DNA of 64,000 bases, from positions 1 to 64,000 of the forward strand of contig NZ_JAGDYM010000007.1 in assembly GCF_017565745.1 (NCBI RefSeq), read 5' to 3'. The notes under the pieces were generated by a model that ran no database searches, was not told the origin of the DNA, and saw only the letters and a list, made by a program, of their open reading frames with translations. Positions 42,008 to 49,945 of the stretch are shown here, piece after piece; within the stretch, counting starts at the first letter, position 1; every line of letters begins with the position of its first letter. This DNA comes from Leucobacter weissii. GTDB lineage: Bacteria > Actinomycetota > Actinomycetes > Actinomycetales > Microbacteriaceae. The position numbers and the translations under genes are program-made.

Positions 42008-42751
42008 TCAGCGGGGCAGCGCCACGAACATCTCGTGGCGCAGCGCGTCGACATGCGCCCGCGTGATCGCGACGGCCGCGATCGGATCGTGCGCGCGGAA
42101 GGCGGCGACGAGCGCGCGGTGCTCGTCGCGCCCCTCCTCGAGCTGCTCCATGGGATAGGGCACGAAGTAGGTCAGGAGCGTCTCGTAGGTCGCGAGGTAC
42201 ACGGGAACTTCCGGGAGCCCGCTGATCTCGGCGCAGAGGTGGTGGAAGCGGCTGTCGGGGACATGGTGCTCCAGCCAGTTCTCCGCCCGCTGCGATGCGA
42301 GGATCAGGCGATCGAGCTCGTCGCACTGCTCCGCGGTCGCGTTCAGCGCGGCCTGGTGGGCGATCGCGCTCTCGGTGAGGCTGCGCTGATCGATCAGCCG
42401 GCGGACGGCCTGCTCATCCGCCCGATAGGCCGACACCGACGAGTCCTGGAGGTCGGGGGGCGACTCGGTCACGAAGGTGCCGCCCCCGCGGCCCGGGCGG
42501 CGGATCAGCACCCCGTCGCCGACGAGGCTCTCGAGCGCGCGGCGCGCGGTGATGGCGCTCACCTCCAGTCCCGAGGCGATGAGATCCGTCCGGGGCAGGC
42601 GGGTTCCGGGGCCGAGCAGGCCGTGCTCGATGGAGAGGAGGATGCGCGCGCGCACGGTCTCGACGGCGGAGAGGCGCGTCACCGCCGAAGCGCCCGGAGC
42701 GGCGAGCAGGGCCAGTTCGATCCGCGCGTCTTCCTCGGATCGGTCGGTCAT
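42008..42751 (-). CDS. GntR-family (FCD) regulator of the amidase/permease operon
   Basis: 247 residues. Winged helix about 28-95: VRARILLSIEHGLLGPGTRLP, IASGLEVSAITARRALESLVGDGVLIRRPGRGGGTFV. FCD domain with RFHHLCAEISGLPEV and a C-terminal EHRALVAAFRAHDP / ITRAHVDALRHEM, matching metal-ligand positions. It is divergent from the nitrilase/APC genes with overlapping promoters. ATG 42751 lies seven bases after the TAGACT -10, so the mRNA is leaderless and its promoter is embedded in the -35 region of the opposite promoter. Confidence 0.88.
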   Translation of the reverse strand: MTDRSEEDARIELALLAAPGASAVTRLSAVETVRARILLSIEHGLLGPGTRLPRTDLIASGLEVSAITARRALESLVGDGVLIRRPGRGGGTFVTESPPDLQDSSVSAYRADEQAVRRLIDQRSLTESAIAHQAALNATAEQCDELDRLILASQRAENWLEHHVPDSRFHHLCAEISGLPEVPVYLATYETLLTYFVPYPMEQLEEGRDEHRALVAAFRAHDPIAAVAITRAHVDALRHEMFVALPR

Positions 42752-42754
42752 GGC

Positions 42755-42783
42755 TTGAGTCTAGCGACTCGACCCCTTATAGT
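42755..42783 (+). promoter_or_regulatory. Promoter of the amidase/permease operon
   Basis: TTGAGT at 42755-42760, exact 17-base spacer, TATAGT at 42778-42783. It is the best consensus-like promoter in the window and overlaps the divergent GntR -10. Confidence 0.75.
42758..42763 (-). promoter_or_regulatory. Leaderless -10 of the GntR gene
   Basis: TAGACT read from 42763 to 42758, six bases before ATG 42751. Confidence 0.55.
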
Positions 42784-42791
42784 GTTCATAA

Positions 42792-42812
42792 TGATCATGA
42801 TCAAAGTGATCA
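42792..42812. promoter_or_regulatory. Triple TGATCA operator candidate
   Basis: TGATCA occurs at 42792-42797, 42798-42803 and 42807-42812. The first two form a 12-bp palindrome just after the predicted start of transcription, a likely site for the divergent GntR protein. Confidence 0.6.
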
Positions 42813-42840
42813 GGTTGAGGGACTGATGAGGGAGTCGGCG

Positions 42841-43722
42841 ATGGCGGAGCGCACGGTCACGGTGGGGCTGGCGCAGCGCGCACCCCTCCCGCTCGGTCGG
42901 GGGATCGAGGAGCTGCGCGCCGACGTGCGACGCACGATCCGCGAGCACCCGGGCATCGACCTCCTGGCCTACCCCGAGCTCCACCTGTGCGACACGGAGC
43001 ACCTCCCCGAGGCCGAACGCAACGCGGCGCTCGAGGACGCCGCGGTGACGCTCGACTCCGACGAGGTCTCGGACCTCGGTCGTATCGCCGCCGAGAACGG
43101 GGTCTGGTTCTGCCCCGGCAGCATCGGCGAGCGCGGCCCGGACGGCGGGTTCTACAACACCCAGCTGCTCTTCGACCCGGCCGGACGGCTGCGGTCGTCC
43201 TACCGCAAAATGTTCCCCTGGCGGCCGTTCGAGCCGCACGACCCCGGCACGGAGTTCGCGGTGCACGAGCTCGACGGCGCGGGGACCGTGGGGCTCTCGA
43301 TCTGCTACGACGCCTGGTTCCCCGAGCACTCGCGGCAGCTCGCGTGGCTGGGCGCGGGGCTGATCCTGAACATCGTCCGGACCACGACGCCCGACCGCGA
43401 GCAGGAACTGGTGCTCGCGCGCGCGAACGCGATCGTCAACCAGTGCATGGTCGCGAGCGTCAACTGCGTCGGCCCGTCCGGGCGCGGGCGGAGCATCATC
43501 GTCGACGCCGAGGGGTTCGTGGTGTGCGAGGCGGGCGTCGGGGAGCAGACCCTGGTCGCCGACTTCGATCCCGCCGCGATCGCGCGGGTGCGGGAGCGGG
43601 GAACCATGGGCAGCAATCGCATGTGGGAGCAGTTCCGCGCCGGAGACCCAGAGATCCCCCTGCCGCTCTACGGGGGCCGCATCGCTCCCGACGCCTGGAG
43701 ACCCGGCGACCGCCCGACCTGA
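42841..43722 (+). CDS. Nitrilase-superfamily carbon-nitrogen hydrolase
   Basis: 293 residues. Catalytic triad seen as Glu46 (LLAYPELHL), Lys123 (YRKMFPW) and Cys155 (SICYDAWFPE). This is an amidase/ureidase-type member; the substrate cannot be read. ATG 42841 follows GAGGGAG at 42828-42834; an in-frame ATG at 42826 would add five residues. It is followed by an amino acid permease, so hydrolysis of an imported amide-like compound is plausible (inference). Regulated by the divergent GntR gene. Confidence 0.9.
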   Translation: MAERTVTVGLAQRAPLPLGRGIEELRADVRRTIREHPGIDLLAYPELHLCDTEHLPEAERNAALEDAAVTLDSDEVSDLGRIAAENGVWFCPGSIGERGPDGGFYNTQLLFDPAGRLRSSYRKMFPWRPFEPHDPGTEFAVHELDGAGTVGLSICYDAWFPEHSRQLAWLGAGLILNIVRTTTPDREQELVLARANAIVNQCMVASVNCVGPSGRGRSIIVDAEGFVVCEAGVGEQTLVADFDPAAIARVRERGTMGSNRMWEQFRAGDPEIPLPLYGGRIAPDAWRPGDRPT

Positions 43723-43802
43723 CGAGCCGCCGCACCGGCTCCGGGCCCAGACCCCCGTCCGACCATCAGAGACCGACACGCCCACAGACAGAGGAGTCAG
43801 CT

Positions 43803-45152
43803 GTGTCCACATCCACCGGATCCGCCAACCAACTCGTTCGCACGCTGCGGCTCCCGTCGCTGGTGCTCTTCGGGCTCGCCTACCTGACGCCGCTCATCGT
43901 GCTCGGCATCTTCGGGGTCATCGCCTCGGAGACCGGCGGCGCCAGCGCCAGCGCCTACCTCATCGCGCTGATCGCGATGCTGTTCACCGCCAACAGCTAC
44001 GGCCGCATGGCCCGGGCCTACCCCGTCGCCGGATCCGCCTACACCTATGTGCGCCGCACGATCGACGGACGCGTCGGGTTCATGGTCGGCTGGGCGATCC
44101 TGCTCGACTACCTCTTCCTACCCATGGTGATCTGGCTGATCGGCGGATCCTATCTCCAGGCTCAGTTCCCCGGCATCCCGATGCCCGTCTGGATCCTCGG
44201 ATTCATCCTCATCACCAGCGCGCTCAACATCATCGGCATCAAGGTGGCGGACCGCACGAACCTGGTGCTGATGACGTTCCAGATCCTCGTGATCGCCTTC
44301 TTCGTCGCCCTCTCGATCGCACAGGTCGTGCGCGCCGACGGCGCCGGCGGGCTGATCAGCGCCTCCCCCTTCGTCGGCATCGACGCCGGATTCGCGGGCA
44401 TCGCCGGCGGCGCCGCGATCGCGGCCTACTCGTTCCTCGGCTTCGACGCCGTCACGACGCTCACGGAGGAGACCGTGGAGCCGCGCAAGACGGTGCCCAA
44501 GGCGATCATGCTCGTCGCGCTCATCGGCGGCGGCATCTTCGTGGTGGTCTCCTACGCCACCCAGCTCGTGCACCCCGGCGGCGTCTTCGAGAACTCCGAT
44601 GCGGCGGCGTTCGAGATCGCGGTCGCGATCGGCGGCAACCTCTTCGGCGCGGTGTTCCTCGCGGCGCTCGTGATCGCGCAGTTCACCTCCGGCCTCGCGG
44701 CGCAGGCGGCGGGCAGCCGACTGCTGTACGCGATGGGGCGCGACGGGGTGCTGCCGCGACGGTTCTTCGGGGCGGTGAACCCCCGCTTCCGCACCCCGGT
44801 GCTGAGCATCCTGGCGATCGCCCTCGTCGGACTCATCGCGACCTTCATGGACGTGGCGACCTCGACCTCGTTCATCAACTTCGGCGCCTTCATCGCCTTC
44901 ATCATGGTCAACCTGTCGGTCGTGGTCCACTGGGCGAAGGCCCGGAGGCGCGGCGAATCGCTGCACCCCGTGCCCTACCTCGTGTTCCCGGTGATCGGCA
45001 TGATCGTGATCGCGGTCCTGCTGGTGCAGCTCGATCTGAACGCGATCACGCTCGGCTCGGTCTGGCTGCTGCTGGGGCTGCTGGTGCTCGCGATCACGAC
45101 GCGCGGTTTCCGACGGCAGCCGCCCGAACTCGCCGTGGACGAGGCCGAGTAG
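43803..45152 (+). CDS. APC-superfamily amino acid permease
   Basis: 449 residues, about twelve membrane helices. LVLFGLAYLTPLIVLGIFGV opens it, with GGASASAYLIALIAMLFTANSYGRMARAYPVAGSAYTYVRR as the family signature; FLGFDAVTTLTEETVEPRKTVPKAI is a conserved loop of the APC group. GTG 43803 has GAGGAG at 43791-43796. It lies 80 bases after the amidase and probably imports its substrate. Confidence 0.93.
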   Translation: MSTSTGSANQLVRTLRLPSLVLFGLAYLTPLIVLGIFGVIASETGGASASAYLIALIAMLFTANSYGRMARAYPVAGSAYTYVRRTIDGRVGFMVGWAILLDYLFLPMVIWLIGGSYLQAQFPGIPMPVWILGFILITSALNIIGIKVADRTNLVLMTFQILVIAFFVALSIAQVVRADGAGGLISASPFVGIDAGFAGIAGGAAIAAYSFLGFDAVTTLTEETVEPRKTVPKAIMLVALIGGGIFVVVSYATQLVHPGGVFENSDAAAFEIAVAIGGNLFGAVFLAALVIAQFTSGLAAQAAGSRLLYAMGRDGVLPRRFFGAVNPRFRTPVLSILAIALVGLIATFMDVATSTSFINFGAFIAFIMVNLSVVVHWAKARRRGESLHPVPYLVFPVIGMIVIAVLLVQLDLNAITLGSVWLLLGLLVLAITTRGFRRQPPELAVDEAE

Positions 45153-45162
45153 GGGCGGGAAA

Positions 45163-45182
45163 GCGGGCGGCGCGGCGCCCGC
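45163..45182. terminator. Hairpin between convergent permease and sirtuin genes
   Basis: 7-bp stem GCGGGCG (45163-45169) with CGCCCGC (45176-45182) and a six-base loop. Confidence 0.4.
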
Positions 45183-45186
45183 CGGC

Positions 45187-46041
45187 TCAGGCGCCGAGCC
45201 GGGCGCCGAGTGCGCCCAGCCACTCGCTGGTGCCGCCCTCGACGCGGACCCGCACCGAGGGCCGTCCGTCGATCGCGGTCGCTCCGCGGTTGATCACGGC
45301 GATCGGGATCCCGCGCTGCTCGGCGCGGTGCACGAGGCGGATGCCGGTGTTCACCGCGAGCGAGGAGCCCGCGACCAGCAGCGCGGCGGCGGCTCCGACG
45401 ATCCGCTCCGCGTGCGCGAACACGCCGCTCGGCACGTGCTCGCCGAAGTAGACGACGTCGGGGCGCAGCATCCCGCCGCAGGCCGGGCAGACGGGGACTC
45501 GGACCCCCTCGGTCCCCGTGACCGCCGCATCGCCGTCCGGGGTGATCTCGGCGTCGGCGTGGCGCTCGGCGAATCCCGGGTTCGCGACATCGAACCAGTC
45601 GAGCACCTCGCTCCGGCTGAAGCGGTGGTCGGTCTCGACGCAGCGGATCACCGAGCCGTTGCCGTGCAGCTCCGCGAGCTCGATCGATCCCGCCCGGCCG
45701 TGGAGGCCGTCGACGTTCTGGGTGACGACCCCGGTGAGGCGACCGGCGGCCTCGAGGCCGGCGGCGGCCCGGTGCCCCTCGTTCGGCTCGACGTCGGCGG
45801 TGCGCAGGGCGCCCACCCGTGCGCCCGCCCAGAACCGCCGGCGGTACGGCTCGTCGCGCGTGAACTGGTCGATGCTCATCGGCCGCCGCGGCGGCCTGCC
45901 GGCGCCGCGGTAGTCGGGGATGCCCGAGTCGGTGCTGATCCCCGCGCCGGTCAGCAGGGCCGCCGGGCCGTCGGCGAAGAGGTCGGCGAGTTCGTCGAGC
46001 TGGGGCCCTGCCGGGCGCGGGCCCGGATCGTCGAAGTCCAT
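45187..46041 (-). CDS. Sir2-family NAD-dependent protein deacylase
   Basis: 284 residues. NAD motif LLTGAGISTDSGIPDYRG (GAGIS at 32-36), VVTQNVDGLHGRAG, catalytic His in ELHGNG, and VAGSSLAVNTG. The zinc site is incomplete: CPACGG supplies one Cys pair but the first pair is reduced to a single Cys in IRCVETDH, with His as a possible substitute. It removes acyl groups from lysine side chains or carries out related NAD-dependent reactions. ATG 46041 lies seven bases after a TAGGCT -10, so it is likely leaderless. Confidence 0.9.
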   Translation of the reverse strand: MDFDDPGPRPAGPQLDELADLFADGPAALLTGAGISTDSGIPDYRGAGRPPRRPMSIDQFTRDEPYRRRFWAGARVGALRTADVEPNEGHRAAAGLEAAGRLTGVVTQNVDGLHGRAGSIELAELHGNGSVIRCVETDHRFSRSEVLDWFDVANPGFAERHADAEITPDGDAAVTGTEGVRVPVCPACGGMLRPDVVYFGEHVPSGVFAHAERIVGAAAALLVAGSSLAVNTGIRLVHRAEQRGIPIAVINRGATAIDGRPSVRVRVEGGTSEWLGALGARLGA

Positions 46042-46048
46042 ACCGTCC

Positions 46049-46054
46049 AGCCTA
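46049..46054 (-). promoter_or_regulatory. Leaderless -10 of the sirtuin gene
   Basis: TAGGCT read from 46054 to 46049, seven bases before ATG 46041. Confidence 0.5.
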
Positions 46055-46083
46055 TGCCGGGCGGATCCGCGGTCTCCGCCCGT

Positions 46084-46863
46084 TCAGCCCAGGAACCGGC
46101 GCAGGTCGGGGTAGCCGGTGGTCGCCCAGGCTCCGTCGACGACCAGGTTGTCGCCGGAGATGTAGGAGGCGTCGTCGCTCGCCAGGAAGAGGGCGGCGGC
46201 CGCGATCTCGCTCGGCTCCGCGGGGCGTCCCGCGGGGATGCGCTCGAGGTAGGCCTCGTCGACCCCCGGGATCTCGCGGAGTCCGGCGGTGAGCGGCGTC
46301 GCCACCAGGCCCGGTGAGACCGTGTTGACGCGGATGCCGTGCTCGGTCAGCTCGAGGGCCGCCTGCCGGCCCAGCATGGCCGCTCCGGCCTTCGAGGCGG
46401 TGTACCCGACGCCGAAGTGCATCGGGACCAGCGAGTTCAGCGAGGCGACGTTGACGATGGCGCCGGGCTTCTGCTCGGCGATGAAGCGCCGGGCGGCCAG
46501 GCGGGTGCCGAGGAACGCGCTGTACAGATTCAGCTTGACGGTGAAGTCCCAGTCCTCGTAGGAGATGTCGAGCAGCGATCCGGCCTTCGAGCCGCCGGCG
46601 ACGTTGAACAGGGCGTCGAGGGTGCCGAACTCGTCGACGGCCCGGTCGATCACCGCCGAGAACTGCGCCTCGTCGGTGACATCCGCGACGACGCCGACGG
46701 CACCCGCGCCGAAGGCGTCGGAGACTCCGGCGACGGCGGTCTCGTTGATGTCGACGGCCACCACCTTCGCCCCCTCGCGGAGGAGGCGTTCGGTGATCGC
46801 GGCGCCGATGCCGGAGACGCCTCCGGTGACGATCGCGATGCGTTCGTTGAATCGTTCGGACAT
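46084..46863 (-). CDS. Short-chain dehydrogenase/reductase
   Basis: 259 residues. ATG 46863 has GAGGAG a few bases upstream; an upstream in-frame ATG at 46914 lies too close to the -10 and is rejected. Classical SDR: TGGVSGIG, DINETAVAG (Asp suggesting NAD), FNVAGG in place of NNAG, NVASLNS with YTASK, and PGLVATP. TAGGCT at 46909-46904 is a candidate -10 with a UTR of about 34 bases. Substrate unknown. Confidence 0.88.
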   Translation of the reverse strand: MSERFNERIAIVTGGVSGIGAAITERLLREGAKVVAVDINETAVAGVSDAFGAGAVGVVADVTDEAQFSAVIDRAVDEFGTLDALFNVAGGSKAGSLLDISYEDWDFTVKLNLYSAFLGTRLAARRFIAEQKPGAIVNVASLNSLVPMHFGVGYTASKAGAAMLGRQAALELTEHGIRVNTVSPGLVATPLTAGLREIPGVDEAYLERIPAGRPAEPSEIAAAALFLASDDASYISGDNLVVDGAWATTGYPDLRRFLG

Positions 46864-47177
46864 CGTGGCTCCTCGTTCTTCGCTCTGGATGACGTGCCCC
46901 TCAAGCCTATGCACGGCGACGGCGTCGGAACAGCCCCGATCCGTTCCGATCGCTCCGTCCGGAGCGGGTGATCGGGGCTCGTGCGGCCCGGTTTCTCTCC
47001 CGGATTGTCACGGCCGTGTTTCGACTCGGCAAAATCTTGCGCACCTCACACCGGCGACGAGGCGCCCTCGCGGCCCGTCTGATTTTTGTTTTGAGCAGGG
47101 ATTTATTGATGGCACCGGCGACATTCCGCGTTGAGAATATATTGCCACCACCCCTTCCGTTGCGCGTCCGCGCTTGC

Positions 47178-47183
47178 TACGGT
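47178..47183 (+). promoter_or_regulatory. Probable -10 of the RidA/Liv operon
   Basis: TACGGT, 18 bases before the FadR-type palindrome. TTCCGT at 47155-47160 is a weak -35 at 17 bases. Confidence 0.4.
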
Positions 47184-47200
47184 GTTGGCCAGTCGGTCAT

Positions 47201-47213
47201 TTGGTCTGACCAA
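47201..47213. promoter_or_regulatory. FadR/GntR-type palindromic operator
   Basis: Perfect palindrome TTGGTC-T-GACCAA, the pattern expected for FadR-subfamily GntR regulators. It sits between the predicted -10 and the first gene of the operon that encodes such a regulator at 52577. Confidence 0.75.
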
Positions 47214-47275
47214 TGAGGGCGATGAGTCGCCTGTCCGACTGCTCACAACCCCTACTGATCCTGAAGGAGATAACG

Positions 47276-47773
47276 GTGTCTGTTTCCCATGAAGCCCGCG
47301 CGGCGGAGCTCGGTCTCGAAATTCCCGACTACAGCGACGGCGGCTATCACGGCACGTTCTACGGCACGATGAAGGCGTTCCACCGGACGGGCAACCTCCT
47401 GTTCCTCTCGGGTCACGTGGAGGACGCGCTCGGAAAGAACGGCCAGCCGATTCACGCCGGGCGCCTCGGCGTCGAGGTCACGGTCGAAGAGGGGTACGAG
47501 GCCGCGCGCCGTACGGCCCTCAACTGCCTGGGCACCATCCGCCTGGCGCTCGGATCCCTCGATCGCGTCAAGTGCCTGGTGAACTCCCTGAACTTCGTGG
47601 TCGCCGGGCCGGACTTCGTCGATGTCAACCTGGTCTCGAGCGGGGCCACCGACCTGTTCCGCGACGTCTTCGGCGAGGAGAACGGGCTCGGCGGCCGCGC
47701 AACGATCGGCGTCACCTCCCTGGCGGCGAACCACTGCTTCGAGAACTGGCTGACGATCGAGACCGTCGATTGA
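47276..47773 (+). CDS. RidA/YjgF-family protein
   Basis: 165 residues, somewhat longer than standard RidA. GTG 47276 has AAGGAGA at 47264-47270. Family elements: GNLLFLSGHV near residue 40, VEEGYEAARRTALNCLGTIRLALGSLDRV, and GGRATIGVTSLAANHCFENWLTIE near the end. The Arg of GGRATIGV corresponds to the conserved substrate Arg; Ala follows it where many members have Ser or Thr. It likely removes reactive enamine/imine intermediates or hydrolyses a related substrate. It is the first gene of the transporter cluster. Confidence 0.88.
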   Translation: MSVSHEARAAELGLEIPDYSDGGYHGTFYGTMKAFHRTGNLLFLSGHVEDALGKNGQPIHAGRLGVEVTVEEGYEAARRTALNCLGTIRLALGSLDRVKCLVNSLNFVVAGPDFVDVNLVSSGATDLFRDVFGEENGLGGRATIGVTSLAANHCFENWLTIETVD

Positions 47774-47799
47774 GCCCGGCTCTCGGACGGAGAAGACCG

Positions 47800-48951
47800 A
47801 TGAAGAAACAAGGAATCGCGGGTATCGCGGCGGTCGGCGCCGCGGCGCTGCTCCTCGCGTCCTGCGCGTCGGACGGCGGCGGAGACGGCTCGGGAGGCGC
47901 CTCGGAGGACGCGATCCCGCTCGCCTACACCGCCACGCTCTCGGGAGACTTCGCGAGCTACGGTCTCGAGATGCGCGAGGGCATCGACCTCGCCGTCGAG
48001 GAGATCAATGCCGACGGCGGCGTGCTCGGCCGCGACCTCACGACGACCGAGGTGGACGACGAGGGCAAGCCGGCGAACGGCCCGGTGATCGCGCAGCAGT
48101 TCTGCGACGACGACGCCATCCCCGCGGTGCTCGGCTTCAGCTTCTCGAGCGTCGCGCTGTCGGGACTGCCGGTCTACACCCAGTGCGGTCTGCCCGTGGT
48201 GGCGTCGGCGGTCACCTCTCCCGAGCTGAGCGGCGCGAGCGAGGTGTTCTTCCGCACGGTGTTCACCGACGCCTATCAGGGCGCGGAGGCGGCGAACTTC
48301 ATCGCCGAGCACCGCGAGGTGGAGCGCGTCGCGGTGCTCTACCAGCAGGACGACTACGGCAAGGGGGTCGCCGACGCCTTCACCCAGGCCTTCGAGGCCT
48401 CGGGCGGATCGGTCACCAGCTCGCAGGCCTACCAGCTGGGCACGGTGAACTTCGGCAGCGTGGTGGGCACCGCGCTCGGCGACGCGCCCGACGCGGTCTT
48501 CATCGGCGGTTTCTACACCGAAGCGGCGAAGATCGTCACGCAGATCCGCGACTCGGGCTCGGATCTCCCGGTCTTCGCCTCCGACGGCTCGGCGAGCCCG
48601 ACGTTCCTGGATCTCGCGGGCGACGATGCGGAGGGCGTCGAGGTCTACTCGGCCTTCTCGGCGACGGACTCGCGGCCCGAAGCCGCCGCCTTCGTCGAGG
48701 CCTTCAACGCGAAGTACGGCAAGGACCCGTCCTCCTGGGCAGCCCTCGCCTACGACGCGACCCACATCGTCGCGGACGCGATCGATCAGGCCGGCGGCAC
48801 GGACCGCGCAGCGGTCGCCCAGGCCATCGGCGAGACGGCCGACTTCGCGGGCGCCTCCGGCACGATCGGCTTCGACGCGGACGGCAACCGCGTGGGCGAG
48901 CTCACCTTCCAGCGGGTCGAGAACGGTCGGTTCGTCGTCATCACCGAGTAG
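47800..48951 (+). CDS. Branched-chain-type amino acid ABC transporter substrate-binding lipoprotein
   Basis: 383 residues. Lipobox LLASC near residue 23. Type I periplasmic-binding fold: IPLAYTATLSGDFASYGLEMREGIDLAVEEINADGG, VLGFSFSSVALSGLPVY, VERVAVLYQQDDYGKGVADAF and SSWAALAYDATHIVADAI. LivJ-like receptors of this kind bind many substrates besides branched-chain amino acids. ATG 47800 has GGAGAA at 47789-47794. A stable hairpin separates it from the permease gene. Confidence 0.92.
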   Translation: MKKQGIAGIAAVGAAALLLASCASDGGGDGSGGASEDAIPLAYTATLSGDFASYGLEMREGIDLAVEEINADGGVLGRDLTTTEVDDEGKPANGPVIAQQFCDDDAIPAVLGFSFSSVALSGLPVYTQCGLPVVASAVTSPELSGASEVFFRTVFTDAYQGAEAANFIAEHREVERVAVLYQQDDYGKGVADAFTQAFEASGGSVTSSQAYQLGTVNFGSVVGTALGDAPDAVFIGGFYTEAAKIVTQIRDSGSDLPVFASDGSASPTFLDLAGDDAEGVEVYSAFSATDSRPEAAAFVEAFNAKYGKDPSSWAALAYDATHIVADAIDQAGGTDRAAVAQAIGETADFAGASGTIGFDADGNRVGELTFQRVENGRFVVITE

Positions 48952-48959
48952 ACGGGGAT

Positions 48960-48990
48960 CGGCGGGCGTCCCGGCAACCGGCGCCCGCCG
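48960..48990 (+). terminator. Attenuator-like hairpin between receptor and permease genes
   Basis: 9-bp stem 48960-48968 with 48982-48990, enclosing CCGG (48971-48974) paired with CCGG (48978-48981). Placement after a binding-protein gene fits partial termination or 3' mRNA protection that raises receptor levels. Confidence 0.6.
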
Positions 48991-49035
48991 GCCCCGTCCG
49001 AGGCTCATCGAGCGTACGGAGAAGAGAAGCAGCAG

Positions 49036-49941
49036 ATGCAGGAAATCATCAACGGACTCGCGGTCGGGGGGATCTACGGCCTCCTCGCGGTGGCCTTCAG
49101 CATCGTCTACGGGGTGCTCGGCATGGTCAACTTCGCCTTCGGCGAGATCTTCATGTTCGGGGCCTTCGGCGCCCTCGTCGCGGGACAGACCAATATCGCG
49201 ATCGCGGGGGCATCGGTCGACGCACCGGCCCTGCCGACCTGGCTCGCGATCACGATCGGGGTGCTCGCGGGCTCCGCGATCGGCTGGCTGATCGAGCGCA
49301 TCGCCTATCGGCCGCTGCGCTCGGCGCCGATCCTGTCGATGCTGATCACGGCCATCGCCGTGTCGATGCTGCTGCGGGCGGTGGCCGTCTTCGTCTTCGG
49401 AGCGGCCCAGGTGCCGGTGCCCCGGCCCGAGCTCGGCGACGCGGTCGAGTTCCTCGGCGCCCGCGTCCAGCGCATGGACCTCATCGTCTTCGGCGTCGCC
49501 GTGCTCGTCACGGCCGCCTTCTGGTCGGCGATCCGCTTCACCCCCATCGGGCGGGCCATTCGCGCGACGGCGGAGGACAAGGACGCCGCCCGGCTGATGG
49601 GCATCGGGGTGGACCGCATCATCTCCACCACCTTCGTGCTCGGTTCCGCCATGGCGGCGATCGCGGGCATCCTGTACTCCCAGCGCTACGGCTTCGCCGC
49701 CGCCACGATGGGCTTCCTGCCCGGGCTGAAAGCGCTCGTGGCCGCCGTGCTCGGCGGCATCGGCAGCATCCCCGGCGCCTTCCTCGGCGGACTCGTGCTC
49801 GGGGTCAGCGAGGAGCTGGCCGCCTCCTACGTCCCGCAGGGCTCCGCCTACCGCGACGTGATCGCGTTCGCCGTGCTCGTGCTCATCCTGTGGCTGCGGC
49901 CGCAGGGCATTCTCGGCCGCCGAGAGGTGCAGAAGGTCTGA
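49036..49941 (+). CDS. livH: LivH-type ABC transporter permease
   Basis: 301 residues, about eight helices. NGLAVGGIYGLLAVAFSIVYGVLGMVNFAFGEIFMFGA is diagnostic for LivH, as are GRAIRATAEDKDAARLMGI and PGLKALVAAVLGGIGSIPGAFLGGLVLG. It forms the channel with the permease half of the following gene. GGAGAAGAGAAG precedes ATG 49036. Confidence 0.94.
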   Translation: MQEIINGLAVGGIYGLLAVAFSIVYGVLGMVNFAFGEIFMFGAFGALVAGQTNIAIAGASVDAPALPTWLAITIGVLAGSAIGWLIERIAYRPLRSAPILSMLITAIAVSMLLRAVAVFVFGAAQVPVPRPELGDAVEFLGARVQRMDLIVFGVAVLVTAAFWSAIRFTPIGRAIRATAEDKDAARLMGIGVDRIISTTFVLGSAMAAIAGILYSQRYGFAAATMGFLPGLKALVAAVLGGIGSIPGAFLGGLVLGVSEELAASYVPQGSAYRDVIAFAVLVLILWLRPQGILGRREVQKV

Positions 49942-49945
49942 AATC

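Larger units (their letters stand above)
46864..47275. other. 412-base intergenic region, partly AT-rich
   Basis: It holds the SDR promoter on the left, then an AT-rich stretch (about 47030-47160, including runs of T near 47083-47096), then the promoter and operator of the RidA/Liv operon. No credible gene is seen; small open frames there lack a ribosome site and family features. Confidence 0.6.

Noticed and set aside
46968-47216. Small open frame in the AT-rich intergenic region
   Set aside because: No ribosome site, no conserved features, and it runs over the predicted operator and promoter.
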